Assembly (NCBI GenBank): GCA_035535995.1
Contig: DATLOZ010000022.1
Coordinates: forward strand, 310,001-374,000
Source: JANYCO01 sp035535995
GTDB lineage: Bacteria; Bacteroidota; Bacteroidia; Cytophagales; Cytophagaceae
Direction of reading: 5' to 3'
Length of the DNA: 64,000 nt
Shown here: one piece after another, positions 44,105 to 51,686 of the stretch
Layout: every line of letters begins with the position of its first letter
Numbering within the stretch: the stretch's first letter is position 1
The notes under the pieces: generated by a model
Database searches by the model: none
Told to the model about the DNA's origin: nothing
What the model saw: only the letters and a program-made list of their open reading frames with translations
Made by a program: the position numbers and the translations under genes

Positions 44105-44881
44105 TTATATTTCCAACTTCACTCCACAAGCCAATAAGATCAATATCAGTAGCCCCACTGCGATACGGTAGTAACCGAATATTTTGAATCCGTATTTGGT
44201 TAGAAAAGAAATAAAAAATTTTATAGCGATCATCGCTACTATAAATGCCACTATATTTCCGATCAGTAAAATTGAAATATCTTCCGAATGAATGGCTTTA
44301 TAATTTTTAAGGAGTTTATAAGCTGAAGCAGCAAACATAGTAGGTACTGCAAGAAAGAATGAAAACTCTGCTGCTTTTTCACGCGTCAGTTTTTGGGTCA
44401 TTCCCCCGATGATCGTAGCGGCAGACCTTGATATTCCAGGGATCAACGCAATGCATTGGAAGAACCCGATCTTCATGGCGATTGGAAAATCAATTTCTTT
44501 TTGTTCATCGGGGTTGTTTAAGATCTTATCGATGAACAATAATAAAATTCCTCCCAACAGTAATGTGATGGCTACCACCGTTACGCTTTCCAATAATGAA
44601 TCGATAAAATCGCCGAGAAGAAACCCGATGACTGCAGCAGGAAGAAAGGCTACAAATAATTTATAATAAAAATCAAGGCTCTGAAAAAAACGTTTCCAGT
44701 AAAGCACTACTACCGAAAGGATAGCGCCGAACTGGATGTTTACTTCGAATATTTTGGTAAACTCTTGATCACTGATCCCCAGCAAAGAAGAAACGATGAT
44801 CATATGCCCTGTAGAAGAGATCGGAAGAAATTCGGTGAATCCTTCTACGATTGCAAGAATGATGGCATTAATTAGCTCCAT
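44105..44881 (-). CDS. uppP: Undecaprenyl-diphosphatase
   Basis: A protein of 258 residues with about eight helices and both BacA signatures: EGFTEFLPISSTGHM (about residues 11-25) and the central PGISRSAATIIGGM. It recycles undecaprenyl diphosphate for cell-wall and glycan synthesis. The frame extends to 44914, but the ATG at 44881 (MELINAII) matches the family start and overlaps the DUF3098 gene by 14 bases. Confidence 0.94.
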   Translation of the reverse strand: MELINAIILAIVEGFTEFLPISSTGHMIIVSSLLGISDQEFTKIFEVNIQFGAILSVVVLYWKRFFQSLDFYYKLFVAFLPAAVIGFLLGDFIDSLLESVTVVAITLLLGGILLLFIDKILNNPDEQKEIDFPIAMKIGFFQCIALIPGISRSAATIIGGMTQKLTREKAAEFSFFLAVPTMFAASAYKLLKNYKAIHSEDISILLIGNIVAFIVAMIAIKFFISFLTKYGFKIFGYYRIAVGLLILILLACGVKLEI

Positions 44882-45116
44882 TTTTCTTTTTGCTCTTATA
44901 GAAAATTGCGGCAAACTCTACAGCAAAGCCAAGCAGCACAACTACTGGTCCCAGCGTCAATCCAAGGAAGCCCATGCCATACTCGGCAGTTTCCATCATC
45001 ATGATCACAAAGCCAAGCAAGATCACTACTACTCCTGCGATCATAAGTTGGTAATTGATCTTGTCGAACACCAATTTGTTTTCTCCGCCTTTTTTAGTTT
45101 CTATTTTTGCAGCCAT
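44868..45116 (-). CDS. DUF3098-like small membrane protein
   Basis: A protein of 82 residues with two transmembrane helices (about 24-42, YQLMIAGVVVILLGFVIMMM, and 51-71, GLTLGPVVVLLGFAVEFAAI) and a basic tail. Its size, composition and position between ftsX and uppP match the Bacteroidota DUF3098 family. The function is unknown; its position suggests cell-wall or division work. It overlaps uppP by 14 bases and follows ftsX by 28 bases. Confidence 0.8.
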   Translation of the reverse strand: MAAKIETKKGGENKLVFDKINYQLMIAGVVVILLGFVIMMMETAEYGMGFLGLTLGPVVVLLGFAVEFAAIFYKSKKKNGAN

Positions 45117-45144
45117 TTTAATATTGTTTTTTTATTATTTGATT

Positions 45145-46041
45145 CTAATATAATTCATCCAAAGACATTTTCAAATACCTGCTTACCGCTCTGAAAGAGC
45201 TTAAAAAGCCAATCAACGATCCAAGTAGGAGCAGTCCAGCATATAGAAGATAAGTCGTTTGATCTTGTCGAAGATCGTTAAGCTCTTTCATTTCATCATA
45301 GGCGAAGTGCATCATCGCATACAATAATACTGCTGCGATCCCTCCGCTGATCATGCCTTGTAGCAGAGAGCGCCAGAGAAACGGGCCTTGAATAAACCAG
45401 CGTGTAGCTCCTACCAATTGCATACTTCGAATGAGAAAACGCTGGGAATACAAAGCAAGTTTAATGGTGTTGTTTATAAGCAGCACAGAAGCTAAGAGTA
45501 AGATCATGCTCATCGCGGCCAGCACGGTGCTTACGGTTTTTATATTTTTATTGATCTTATTGAGAAGAGCTTCCTGGTAATAAACTTCTTTTACCCCTGG
45601 CATTGCGGTAAGCTGCTCCGAAATCTTTTTCATATTCAACGAATCGGAATATTCGGAACGGATCTTTACAGAAAACGAGGCATACAAAGGATTTTCATTT
45701 AATACTTTTGTAAAATCTTCTCCATAGGTTTGAATAAATTTTTTCTGCGCTTCTTCTTTTGAAATATAAACAAGCTGTGGCTGATTGTTTTTGTAGAGCA
45801 CATAACTTCTTCTTGAAATAGTGTTCTGAAGTGCTGTACGAAGGCTATCGCTGGTTTCGTTTTTTAAAAATACATTTACTTCAATACTTTCTTTTACCAG
45901 GCTACTTAGTTTTTGCGCATGAATAAGAATCAATCCCAGCACCCCGATCACGATCATTGAAAGGGTGATGCTGAACATCACGGTAAAATAAGGATAACTT
46001 CCCAGCGTTTTTTTCTGACGGTAAAGCTTTTGGCCTGGCAT
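45145..46041 (-). CDS. ftsX: FtsX-like cell-division ABC permease
   Basis: About 298 residues. It has one N-terminal helix (FTVMFSITLSMIVIGVLGLIL), an extracytoplasmic domain of about 110 residues (starting QKLSSLVKESIEVNVFLKNE) and three C-terminal helices, the FtsX layout. FtsEX links division to peptidoglycan hydrolases; ftsE is not in the window. The ATG at 46041 (MPGQKLYR) is chosen because the longer TTG start at 46086 lies upstream of the terminator hairpin at 46051-46081. Confidence 0.88.
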   Translation of the reverse strand: MPGQKLYRQKKTLGSYPYFTVMFSITLSMIVIGVLGLILIHAQKLSSLVKESIEVNVFLKNETSDSLRTALQNTISRRSYVLYKNNQPQLVYISKEEAQKKFIQTYGEDFTKVLNENPLYASFSVKIRSEYSDSLNMKKISEQLTAMPGVKEVYYQEALLNKINKNIKTVSTVLAAMSMILLLASVLLINNTIKLALYSQRFLIRSMQLVGATRWFIQGPFLWRSLLQGMISGGIAAVLLYAMMHFAYDEMKELNDLRQDQTTYLLYAGLLLLGSLIGFLSSFRAVSRYLKMSLDELY

Positions 46042-46050
46042 ATAATAAGA

Positions 46051-46083
46051 AAGGGGCAAATTTATAAATAATTTGCCCCTTTT
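46051..46083 (-). terminator. Hairpin terminator upstream of ftsX
   Basis: The 12-bp stem AAGGGGCAAATT / AATTTGCCCCTT with a 7-base loop lies 23 bases past the stop of the anti-sigma gene (46105), transcribed on the minus strand. It separates the sigma/anti-sigma pair from the ftsX cluster. Confidence 0.82.
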
Positions 46084-46104
46084 CAAGTATTGTGAATTAA
46101 TCCC

Positions 46105-47004
46105 TTATTTCTTTTTATTCAGCTGTTCTAATACAGAAGCATCTTTTACTTCTTTCAGGCGTGTTAGTTTGCTTTGATTGGATTTCAGTTCATAGAATTT
46201 ACCATCGAAATTGAGGTATAATCTTTTTGCTTTAGGAGTATTGATCTCAAACAGGCTGTAAGGCTGATCTTTGAAATCTCCGTAGAGGAATAGTTTATTA
46301 TCAAAGTATTTGTAGCTGAAGTCGTTTTTGTTGCCTTCTACATTTACTTCTATTTTCTCCGCTGTGCCTACATTCGTATCTCCAATGTTTCCATCAGGAA
46401 TATTTACTGTTACGTCTCTGGTCAACCGATCTGATTCTGTATCAGCGATCACACCGTTTGGTACATTTGCATGTGCGGTAATTTCCTGGTTGTTGGAACC
46501 ATTCACTACACTATGGCTTGCAGCTTTATGATTGTTCGTTCCTTTTGAATTTTGAGATTGAGGAGAACCGGAATTGATAATTTCTTTCTGAGCCGTACTC
46601 GTTTTCTTAGCCTGAGTAAGGTTTCCTGAGTCTACGTTTTGGAGTTGAGGAGGAGCTTGTAAGTTGTCGTTGAGCACTACCGTTACCTTCTCTTTGTCTT
46701 TTGCATCAGGCAATACAGAGAAGTAATACAATCCTGCTCCTATGATACCTACGGTGATGATTGAAGCAGCAATTTTAACCGCAGAAGAAACTCCTGTGGC
46801 AGAACTGCTTACATCGATATTGTTAAGCCTGTTCTTAAGTTGTGCTTTTCTTGTGTTTTTAAGAGATTCAATGATGTCGCGCTGTAACTCCACTTCGTTT
46901 TTCAGAAGTGGGTCTTTCTTCATGTTTTCCTCCAGAGCCAGTTTGTCAGCGTTGTTCAGCTTTCCTGCTAGATAAGATTCAATTTCTTCTTCGTAAAAAT
47001 TCAT
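46105..47004 (-). CDS. Probable membrane anti-sigma factor
   Basis: About 299 residues from ATG 47004 (MNFYEEEIESYLAG); an ATG at 47016 adds four residues. The N-terminal cytoplasmic helical part (YLAGKLNNADKLALEENMKK) resembles anti-sigma domains. One transmembrane helix is near residues 77-98 (VKIAASIITVGIIGAGLYYF). A Ser/Asn/Gln-rich periplasmic region follows, and a C-terminal strand-rich module (KYFDNKLFLYGDFKDQPYSL) closes the protein. It lies 21 bases after the sigma factor gene. No zinc-finger HxxxCxxC is visible, so the call rests on context and topology. Confidence 0.72.
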   Translation of the reverse strand: MNFYEEEIESYLAGKLNNADKLALEENMKKDPLLKNEVELQRDIIESLKNTRKAQLKNRLNNIDVSSSATGVSSAVKIAASIITVGIIGAGLYYFSVLPDAKDKEKVTVVLNDNLQAPPQLQNVDSGNLTQAKKTSTAQKEIINSGSPQSQNSKGTNNHKAASHSVVNGSNNQEITAHANVPNGVIADTESDRLTRDVTVNIPDGNIGDTNVGTAEKIEVNVEGNKNDFSYKYFDNKLFLYGDFKDQPYSLFEINTPKAKRLYLNFDGKFYELKSNQSKLTRLKEVKDASVLEQLNKKK

Positions 47005-47025
47005 GTGTCTTCCCATTAGTACTTT

Positions 47026-47568
47026 TTAATCCATGAAATCACTCGCTTTGTAAAGCGTTTTAATCATTTTATCCAGCTCCTGTTTACACTTGTATTTTTT
47101 GGTTTTGGCGGTATCTGCGTTGGCAAAGCCCATTTTTTCTGCTATCTCTGCCATCGACATATCGTCGAAATAATAATACGTCAGAATAGCTCTACAGGTT
47201 TCCCCCAAATCGTTAATACATTGGTTTATTACTTCTATTCTTTCTTTTTTATCCACATCCGTGATCTCAGTCTTTGTGATCTCGTCTTCGGCTGTATGCC
47301 TGTTTTTTCGCTCAAGCTCTTTTCGCCAAAGATTTTGACAGATGCTATAGAGATAAGTACTTAGTTTAGAAGAAAGAACAAAATCCGGACTTAGAACTTT
47401 TTGCCAAACAACGATGAGGGCTTCCTGGTATATATCTTTCGCTTCGTCTTCACTTCCATTATTTTTGATGATCATATTGGTCATCATCTTATAATTTTTC
47501 TTGTAAAGATAATCCAAAGCGCGCTCGTCACCCTTCTTGATCTTCGCTATGACTTCTTCGTCGGACAT
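47026..47568 (-). CDS. ECF-type RNA polymerase sigma factor
   Basis: A protein of 180 residues. The region 2 core is AKDIYQEALIVVWQKVL, with upstream ALDYLYKKNYKMMTNMI. Region 4 has CRAILTYYYFDDMSMAEIAE, then KMGFANADTAKTKKYKCKQE as recognition helix. The inter-domain linker is charged. The membrane anti-sigma candidate follows directly, forming the usual sigma/anti-sigma operon. The target regulon is unknown; a tie to PorX, as for SigP, is possible but unsupported. Confidence 0.9.
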   Translation of the reverse strand: MSDEEVIAKIKKGDERALDYLYKKNYKMMTNMIIKNNGSEDEAKDIYQEALIVVWQKVLSPDFVLSSKLSTYLYSICQNLWRKELERKNRHTAEDEITKTEITDVDKKERIEVINQCINDLGETCRAILTYYYFDDMSMAEIAEKMGFANADTAKTKKYKCKQELDKMIKTLYKASDFMD

Positions 47569-47808
47569 TAATATATACTACTTATTTTGATATAGTAACC
47601 AAGTAAATATCAGTTTTTTTGCTCCATTCGGCGAAATCTCTTTCTTTTTTCGTAAAAATGCCTTTCACCTGCTTTCTCCGAAAGATAAAAACACAAAACG
47701 AACAAAAATACCTTGTAATAATACAATGCTATATTCGATTTTGCGTTTAAAAGTAACCAATTATTTGAAATTAATCACAATTTGAAGGAATTACTGCAAA
47801 GGAAAAAA

Positions 47809-48258
47809 TTAGCCTCTCAGTTTATCTAGCAGCTGGTTCAATTGTTTGATCTCTGTAGGATTAAGGTTTTGCATAACCTTTTCGTGATCAGGCATTTCTT
47901 TGTCTATTTTAGACAGCAGATCCAAGCCTTTTTTAGTGATCAGGATATCTACCGCCCGGCGGTCTTTTTCACAAACTTGTCTGTCTACAAGTCCTTTTGT
48001 TTTCAAACGCTCAACCATTCGCGAAGCATCGCACATTTTGTCGAGCATCCTGTCTTTCAAAAGATTAATGGTAGCCGGATTTGGCTGTTGCCCTCTTAAA
48101 ATTCGGAGAATATTAAATTGCTGGGGTGTAATAGAGTATTTTTTCAGGAAATCCCTTGTCTGAGAATCCATCCAGTTGAACGTATAAATGAGATTTACTA
48201 CACTTTTGGCATACTCATTCTTAAATTCTTTCTGTTTAATTTCGTCTTCCAACCTCAT
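47809..48258 (-). CDS. MarR-family transcriptional regulator
   Basis: A protein of 149 residues from ATG 48258 (MRLEDEIKQKEF). The winged-helix core includes ITPQQFNILRILRGQQPNPA, DRMLDKMCDASRMVERLKTK and GLVDRQVCEKDRRAVDILIT with the D-R-R wing signature. The frame is open to 48381, but the upstream part looks like translated promoter sequence and a -7 box lies just before this ATG. The ligand and targets are unknown. The 240-base gap to the sigma gene shows no gene. Confidence 0.87.
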   Translation of the reverse strand: MRLEDEIKQKEFKNEYAKSVVNLIYTFNWMDSQTRDFLKKYSITPQQFNILRILRGQQPNPATINLLKDRMLDKMCDASRMVERLKTKGLVDRQVCEKDRRAVDILITKKGLDLLSKIDKEMPDHEKVMQNLNPTEIKQLNQLLDKLRG

Positions 48259-48263
48259 AATTG

Positions 48264-48271
48264 CAAATATA
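48264..48271 (-). promoter_or_regulatory. Putative -7 promoter box for the MarR gene
   Basis: On the minus strand this is TATATTTG, ending 6 bases before the ATG at 48258. A transcript starting about 7 bases after the box would be nearly leaderless. Confidence 0.45.
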
Positions 48272-48391
48272 AATAAAAGTATGGATATGATCTCCAAACT
48301 GTTGCGGTGAATTCTAATCTCATTCACTTCAATAACACAAATATACGTTATAACATTTAATGTTGCTACATATTTTTGCATTATTTATTAC

Positions 48392-48434
48392 ATGCCGGAT
48401 TTCCAGATATAATTTTTATCTGGAAATCCGGCAT
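48392..48434. repeat. Family A hairpin with perfect 18-bp stem
   Basis: ATGCCGGATTTCCAGATA (48392-48409) pairs exactly with 48417-48434 across a 7-base loop, and GGCATC follows. It lies 13 bases after the amn stop in the direction of transcription. It is a compact version of the larger family A elements and may act as a terminator for amn. Confidence 0.82.
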
Positions 48435-48446
48435 CTGGCATCTTCT

Positions 48447-49217
48447 TTATTCAAAGATCAAATGCTTTACAGACTCTCCAGAAGCGGCGAGTTCTTTGAG
48501 AGAATCAATTCCTATCTGAAGATGTCGGGCTACATATTTTTGAGTTACCGAGAGATCGCTTTTGGAAGTTTTTACTCCATCAGGTGTCATAGGATTGTCA
48601 GATACCAGCAACAATGCACCGTGCGGAATACCGTTGGCAAAACCTACAATAAAGATCGTGGCTGTTTCCATATCAATTCCCATTGTGCGGATATTGCGAA
48701 GGTATTCTTTGAATTTTTCATCATGCTCCCAAACCCTGCGGTTGGTAGTATAGATCGTGCCTGTCCAATAATCTAACTCATGTTTTTTGATCACATAAGA
48801 AATCGATTGCTGAAGACGGAAAGAAGGCAGCGCCGGAATTTCCGAAGGCATATAATCATTGCTCGTTCCTTCTCCCCTGATAGCAGCGATCGGCAGGATC
48901 AGGTCACCTACTTTTGTTTTTTTCAGTCCGCCACATTTTCCCAGAAAAAGTACAGCTTTAGGTTCTATCGCAGAGAGAAGATCCATAACGGTAGCAGCCA
49001 TAGCACTGCCCATTCCGAAATTGATAATAGTGATGTTGTTGTATGTAGCCGTTTGCATAGGTTTATCTAAACCACCGATCTCTACACCAAACTGCTCGGC
49101 GAACATGTCTACATAATTTCTAAAATTGGTAAGCAGTATATATTCTCCGAAACTTTTCAGCGGACTGCCCGTGTACCGCGGCAGCCAGTCTCGTACGATT
49201 TCTTCTTTGGTCTTCAT
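48447..49217 (-). CDS. amn: AMP nucleosidase (short form)
   Basis: A protein of 256 residues of the purine nucleoside phosphorylase-like fold. Signature segments are INFGMGSAMAATVMDLLSAI, FLGKCGGLKKTKVGDLILP and GIDMETATIFIVGFANGIP. It lacks the extra N-terminal domain of the long E. coli enzyme, as usual in Bacteroidota. It cleaves AMP to adenine and ribose 5-phosphate. It is divergent from the nuclease-like gene at 49267, with 49 bases between starts. Confidence 0.9.
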   Translation of the reverse strand: MKTKEEIVRDWLPRYTGSPLKSFGEYILLTNFRNYVDMFAEQFGVEIGGLDKPMQTATYNNITIINFGMGSAMAATVMDLLSAIEPKAVLFLGKCGGLKKTKVGDLILPIAAIRGEGTSNDYMPSEIPALPSFRLQQSISYVIKKHELDYWTGTIYTTNRRVWEHDEKFKEYLRNIRTMGIDMETATIFIVGFANGIPHGALLLVSDNPMTPDGVKTSKSDLSVTQKYVARHLQIGIDSLKELAASGESVKHLIFE

Positions 49218-49266
49218 CCTTGTTAAAATTAAATCTTATATTTAATAAAATATCTATAGTTGATCT

Positions 49267-49719
49267 ATGAGCCTCTTCCGGAAATTAAACTTACCCCAAT
49301 TTGAGTTAAAAATCAAAGAGGAAGAAGGCAAACATTATATCTTTGATTATATACGTAAAAACTATTTTTTGTTGACACCGGAAGAATGGGTAAGACAACA
49401 TTTTATTCACCTGCTCTTAAATCATTACAATTATCCCAAAGCGCTGATCAAGATCGAAGGTGGACTCCGTTACAATAAGCTTCTAAAACGAAGTGATATC
49501 CTGGTGTTCGACCGCGAAGGAAATCCTTTTCTGCTCGTAGAATGCAAATCAGCCGATCAGAAAATTAATCAATCCAGTTTTGATCAGGCAGCGGTTTATA
49601 ATATGACAAAGAAAGCCCGCTACCTGGCAGTGACAAATGGACTCAACACCTATTGCTGCTCCATTGATCATGAACTGAAGAAGTTTGAGTTTATAGCTGA
49701 TCTGCCGGCTTTACCTTAA
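49267..49719 (+). CDS. Small PD-(D/E)XK protein with HsdR N-terminal-like fold
   Basis: A protein of 150 residues. The segment RSDILVFDREGNPFLLVECK carries the D-x(n)-E-x-K catalytic residues of restriction-like nucleases, and the upstream region (TPEEWVRQHFIHLLLNHYNY) is the family's helical start. It resembles PF13588 (HSDR_N_2) proteins, which in Bacteroidota occur alone without hsdM/hsdS and often near amn or holA. No helicase or methylase is nearby, so a restriction role is doubtful; a repair-type nuclease is a guess. Confidence 0.78.
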   Translation: MSLFRKLNLPQFELKIKEEEGKHYIFDYIRKNYFLLTPEEWVRQHFIHLLLNHYNYPKALIKIEGGLRYNKLLKRSDILVFDREGNPFLLVECKSADQKINQSSFDQAAVYNMTKKARYLAVTNGLNTYCCSIDHELKKFEFIADLPALP

Positions 49720-49724
49720 ATAAC

Positions 49725-49745
49725 CGTCATTGCGAGGAGTGACGC
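49725..49745 (+). repeat. Fragment of a CGTCATTGCGAGGAG-type dispersed repeat
   Basis: CGTCATTGCGAGGAGTGACG lies just after the nuclease-like gene. It matches the start of a palindromic repeat seen between genes in many bacteria. Only the first part is present; the usual AGCAATCT continuation is missing. Confidence 0.45.
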
Positions 49746-49791
49746 TGCGTTTATCAGCTTTCAATCATTTATTCTTCCTTATTTTATATAC

Positions 49792-51648
49792 TCATCTATA
49801 CCAATTATTCTTATTCAACCCATTATTGTAATACTGAAGGTATGCTTTCACTTCTTTCTCATACTGTGCTTTCACTTCAGGCCGGTCGGTGATCTCTTTT
49901 GTTTTGTTCCAATCAGTAGCTTCATACAAGCGTCCGTTGATTTTATCAAACTCCAGGAAATAATCTTTGCGTATGTATTCATAATTGTAATTCGCATAAT
50001 ATAAAGCTGCTCCTTCTGTTCCGTCGAACAACGAACGTCCAAAAAACAAAGGATGTGGATTTGAAACGCCTATATAATCAAGGGCTGTAGGCATGATGTC
50101 TACATGCTGCGAAGGCTGTGAAGTATCGGCTTCTATTTTTTGTCCGGGGTGGAAAATCACCAACGGCACACGGTACTCTCCTATCAGGTTTCTGTATTTT
50201 GGAGTAGACAACTCCTGCGTATGATCGGCAGTAATGATGAAAATTGTGTTTTGATACCAATCTTTCGTGGCAGCCGTTTTAAAGAAATTACGCAAAGCAT
50301 GATCGGCGTAGCCAATACTTTCATGGATCTCCAACGTTCCTTTCGGAAAAATTCCTTTGTACTGTGCAGGTACGCTGTAAGGCTGATGAGAGCTAAGCGT
50401 GAAGATCCCTGCCATAAATGGTTTTTGAAAACCGGAAAGCTGTTTGCAGAAATACTGTAGATACGGCTCATCATATATTCCCCAATGGCCATCGAAATCT
50501 TTTTCTTTGTCCGGATATTCATCCAATCCATAATAACTATTGAACCCTGCATTAAGCGCAAATTTATCAAACCCCATCGTACCATTTCTTCCTCCATGAA
50601 AAAAAGCAGTATGGTATCCATTTTTTCTTAGTACTTCTGCCAGCCCGTGAAGTTCGTTGCTTTGGTATACTCCAGTGATATAAGGTTCATCCATCAACGC
50701 TGGAATGGAAGCGAAGATAGAAGGCACGGCTTCAATAGAACGTTTTCCATTCGCAAAGTGATGATCAAAAAAAGTGCCTGCGCGCGCAAGAGAATCCAGG
50801 AAAGGAGTATACCCTCTCTCATTTCCTATGCCCATATATTCCCTCGAAAAACTTTCGAGAATGATGATCACTATGTTTGCATTTTTTTTCGAGGCAGGAA
50901 AATTTTTTCGAGGACGAGAAATAATTTTCCTGACATCTTCATCGGATTGATAGTAAGAGAAATTTTCTATCCTCGGAAAATTCATTGTAGAGAAAAAATT
51001 GTAAGGTGTATTCAACACAAGATTTCCCAACACGTTAGGTGTTTGCACAAAAGCATGGTCTGGCTTCATAGGTTTGTATTGAAAACCTCCCCTTATGATC
51101 AGGATAGAAACAGCGATCACCAGTGGCAACACAAGCCATGCTAGTACAGGACGAATTGTTTTCCCGGAACTACTATTTTTTACCTCGTATAATTTTACGA
51201 TAACCACAATAAAAGCAACTATAAGCAAGGGAATATACCAGTAATAGCCAGCTAACTGTAAGCTCTGACTTCCTACGTCTCCCAGGATACCTATTACATC
51301 AAAGCCTGTTCTTTTTAACGTGAATTTAAAATACTCCAGGTCGGCAAGATTCATAAAAAGTAATGGGACATTTACCACTAAGAAAAGGATCTTCAACAGG
51401 CGCTTTGCATTGCTCGATTCCATTACGTGCAAAGGAAGAATACTCAAAACGATCCAAAGCAGGTTGCTGGAAAAAATGATCGATAGATCAAATCGCAACC
51501 CGTACAGGAATGAAAGTGCCAAAGCCGATCCTTCTGCTTCGGCAAATGTTTTATAATTGAAAACCAGGAAAAGCGTCCGGCAGCATGAATAAAGCAAGAT
51601 GAGAAGAAGAATTCTTTTGGCTACGGATAAATATCGGGTCCCGGACAT
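49792..51648 (-). CDS. LtaS-like membrane phosphotransferase/sulfatase-fold enzyme
   Basis: About 618 residues from ATG 51648 (MSGTRYLSVAKR). The frame extends to a TTG at 51690 that would overlap the upstream stop codon. There are five N-terminal transmembrane helices (to about residue 195), then an alkaline-phosphatase-superfamily domain: metal-site IVIIILESFSREYMG, putative nucleophile region FANGKRSIEAVPSI (Ser where LtaS has Thr), TADHTQE, and HVDIMPTALDYIG. Such enzymes transfer phosphoglycerol or phosphoethanolamine to envelope glycans. The substrate is unknown. It is the last gene of the kinase cluster. Confidence 0.82.
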   Translation of the reverse strand: MSGTRYLSVAKRILLLILLYSCCRTLFLVFNYKTFAEAEGSALALSFLYGLRFDLSIIFSSNLLWIVLSILPLHVMESSNAKRLLKILFLVVNVPLLFMNLADLEYFKFTLKRTGFDVIGILGDVGSQSLQLAGYYWYIPLLIVAFIVVIVKLYEVKNSSSGKTIRPVLAWLVLPLVIAVSILIIRGGFQYKPMKPDHAFVQTPNVLGNLVLNTPYNFFSTMNFPRIENFSYYQSDEDVRKIISRPRKNFPASKKNANIVIIILESFSREYMGIGNERGYTPFLDSLARAGTFFDHHFANGKRSIEAVPSIFASIPALMDEPYITGVYQSNELHGLAEVLRKNGYHTAFFHGGRNGTMGFDKFALNAGFNSYYGLDEYPDKEKDFDGHWGIYDEPYLQYFCKQLSGFQKPFMAGIFTLSSHQPYSVPAQYKGIFPKGTLEIHESIGYADHALRNFFKTAATKDWYQNTIFIITADHTQELSTPKYRNLIGEYRVPLVIFHPGQKIEADTSQPSQHVDIMPTALDYIGVSNPHPLFFGRSLFDGTEGAALYYANYNYEYIRKDYFLEFDKINGRLYEATDWNKTKEITDRPEVKAQYEKEVKAYLQYYNNGLNKNNWYR

Positions 51649-51686
51649 GTAGTAGATGATCGTTAAGAATGTAAAAGTAAGAAAAA

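Noticed and set aside
45145..46086. Longer FtsX start at 46086 (TTG)
   Set aside because: The extra codons read through a terminator hairpin with a clear 12-bp stem; the ATG at 46041 is better.
47569..47808. tRNA or small RNA gene in the gap between the sigma factor and MarR genes
   Set aside because: No cloverleaf-type pairing or T-loop GTTCGAATC-like motif was seen; the stretch is plain A/T-rich DNA.
47809..48381. 190-residue version of the MarR protein
   Set aside because: The extra 41 residues are A/T-rich translated upstream DNA overlapping a -7 box; the ATG at 48258 starts a standard MarR domain.
49267..49719. Type I restriction system
   Set aside because: Only an HsdR N-terminal-like domain exists; there is no helicase motor, HsdM or HsdS.
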